Program-made: the position numbers and the translations under genes
Assembly: GCA_044225675.1 (NCBI GenBank)
Contig: JBGAIH010000018.1
Coordinates: forward strand, 1 to 64,000
Direction: 5' to 3'
Length of the DNA: 64,000 nt
Origin: JACMQX01 sp044225675
Lineage (GTDB): Bacteria > Pseudomonadota > Gammaproteobacteria > Burkholderiales > Burkholderiaceae_C
In this document: one piece after another, positions 63,901 to 64,000 of the stretch
Position numbering within the stretch: position 1 is the first letter of the stretch
How the letters are laid out: each line of letters starts with the position of its first letter
Notes under the pieces: model-generated
Seen by the model: only the letters and a program-made list of their open reading frames with translations
What the model was told of the DNA's origin: nothing
Database searches by the model: none

Positions 63901-64000
63901 AGCCCGAAAAGCGCGACATGGCCCAGCCATGCAGGCCCAGCTCGATGTACTCCTGCACGCTCGCCGGATAGAGCATGGGGATCATCGAGGCGCTGAACAC
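60968..64000 (-). CDS. indolepyruvate ferredoxin oxidoreductase, fused type, 5' end beyond the window
   Basis: About 1010 residues of the fused enzyme (full length about 1150-1200) are present; the N-terminus lies to the right of the window. It shows the thiamine-diphosphate region (WYCSGCPHNTST, GDGTYFHSG), Cys-rich CEGCGDCGAQSNC plus CVKGFCPSF for an iron-sulfur cluster, and the gamma-type domain ITGVGGTGVITLGALL. It oxidatively decarboxylates aryl-pyruvates, or possibly branched 2-oxo acids, to acyl-CoA with ferredoxin. It is the only gene visible in its unit. Confidence 0.88.
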   Translation of the reverse strand: MFSASMIPMLYPASVQEYIELGLHGWAMSRFSGCVVGFKALADTVESSASIPADPFAVECRLPAEFVMPEGGLNNRLSTDTLGVQARKQEALMQDYKIYAAMAYARENRLNRVTIDAPQARLGIVASGKSYLDVLEALEELGIDEALAGEIGIRLFKVSMPWPLEPEGIREFARGLDEILVVEEKRQMVEYQLKEQLYNWREDVRPRVIGKFDEKGEWDVHNPRGRGDWLLPSRADFPVALVARVIASRIMRLGIETPTMDLIKERLAFLDAKDAVLTKAISTPPRPAWYCSGCPHNTSTRVPEGSLALAGIGCHVMATAIYPEFNKLTTQMGGEGAPWIGAAAFTDIPHVFANLGDGTYFHSGYLAIRAAIAANRTLPVNITYKILYNDAVAMTGGQPVDGQLDVWRIAAQLAAEGVKRLAIVAEDPSLYTDRARLPAGATIHHRDRLDDVQRELREVPGVSVIIYDQTCAAEKRRRRKRNEFPTPDRRLVINELVCEGCGDCGAQSNCTSILPLETEFGRKRTIDQASCNLDFSCVKGFCPSFVSVEGGKLRKGAGPKPPVAPDELPPPVLTPEAALLPRPFNIFITGVGGTGVITLGALLGMAAHLEGKGVSVLDMTGMSQKNGSVTCHVRLAASPDVLHAQRIATGESDLLLGCDLLTAGSAEAVAKTRPGRTLALINSHEQPAGQFTKDANWAFPGAQTRELIAEATGGRAEFINATELAKGLMGDSIGANIMMLGFAWQKGAVPLSLAALRRAIELNGTAVKANLQAFQWGRLAAIDLPRVRREATREAVVQVTPPETLAGLVRKRAEFLTAYQDSAYAARYTDFVEKVRAAEAALGRGDRLSRAVAKSLFKLMAYKDEYEVARLHTDPSMKQAIAAQFEGDYKLAYHLAPPTLGADAHGVPKKRRFGPWMGTAFQVLARLKFLRGTALDPFGRTEERRTERALPAEFMADIEQVLARLDAGRLDAAIELAQLPMSIRGYGHVKQASLDKARPRWQALKAGLLA

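Overview
The window is high-GC DNA with tightly packed genes, GTG and TTG starts beside ATG, and families typical of Burkholderiales: TRAP and TAXI transporters, a glycine-riboswitch gcvTHP operon, a liv-type ABC operon, an IclR-regulated aromatic locus and a fused indolepyruvate ferredoxin oxidoreductase. A Comamonadaceae-like beta-proteobacterium (Variovorax/Acidovorax relatives) is the best guess. No rRNA, tRNA, CRISPR array or insertion sequence was seen.

Layout. 1-330: 54-bp tandem repeats and a possible promoter. 330-3022: two paralogous membrane-anchored TAXI-type binding proteins. 3109-7059: a D-erythronate-dehydrogenase-like gene followed by a complete TRAP transporter (dctP, dctQ, dctM). 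7096-11929: tandem glycine riboswitch and gcvT-gcvH-gcvP. 11985-17507: mostly unrelated housekeeping or metabolic genes (esterase, LigB-type dioxygenase, MFS, RraA-like, acyltransferase 3, FKBP). 17508-18232: gene-free, with an A+T-rich stretch ahead of the next island.

18233-36080 is the accessory centrepiece: a two-partner secretion / contact-dependent inhibition (CDI) locus. It reads TpsB/CdiB, then a HlyC-type lysine acyltransferase, then a 2864-residue TpsA/CdiA with a DUF596-like immunity gene. Behind it lie two silent CdiA C-terminal (pretoxin plus toxin) cassettes. Each lacks a start and is joined to CdiA-derived sequence by scars, and each is followed by an Imm49-like immunity gene. 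There is one extra unknown gene and a decayed scrap of CdiA repeat DNA. The layout fits a toxin-switching archive, and the acyltransferase suggests that the CdiA stick or toxin is fatty-acylated before or during export.

36094-40036: pseudouridine synthase, hybrid histidine kinase and DsbA/FrnE-like oxidoreductase. 40081-54197 looks like a quinate/shikimate/3-dehydroshikimate to protocatechuate catabolic region. On the plus strand are LysR, a PcaD-like hydrolase, AroQ and a second hydrolase. On the minus strand a long, partly overlapping run reads shikimate-dehydrogenase-like, livKHMGF, VOC/HPPD-like, TIM-barrel 3-dehydroshikimate-dehydratase-like, PcaB-like and Gfo/Idh/MocA. A divergent IclR regulator faces it across an intergenic region holding three GTTCGAT-type operator sites.

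54404-64000: small proteins, a low-molecular-weight phosphatase-like protein, a cytochrome c-FTR1 iron permease, EamA and MFS transporters, DUF2889, and the 3' part of indolepyruvate ferredoxin oxidoreductase, which runs off the right edge.
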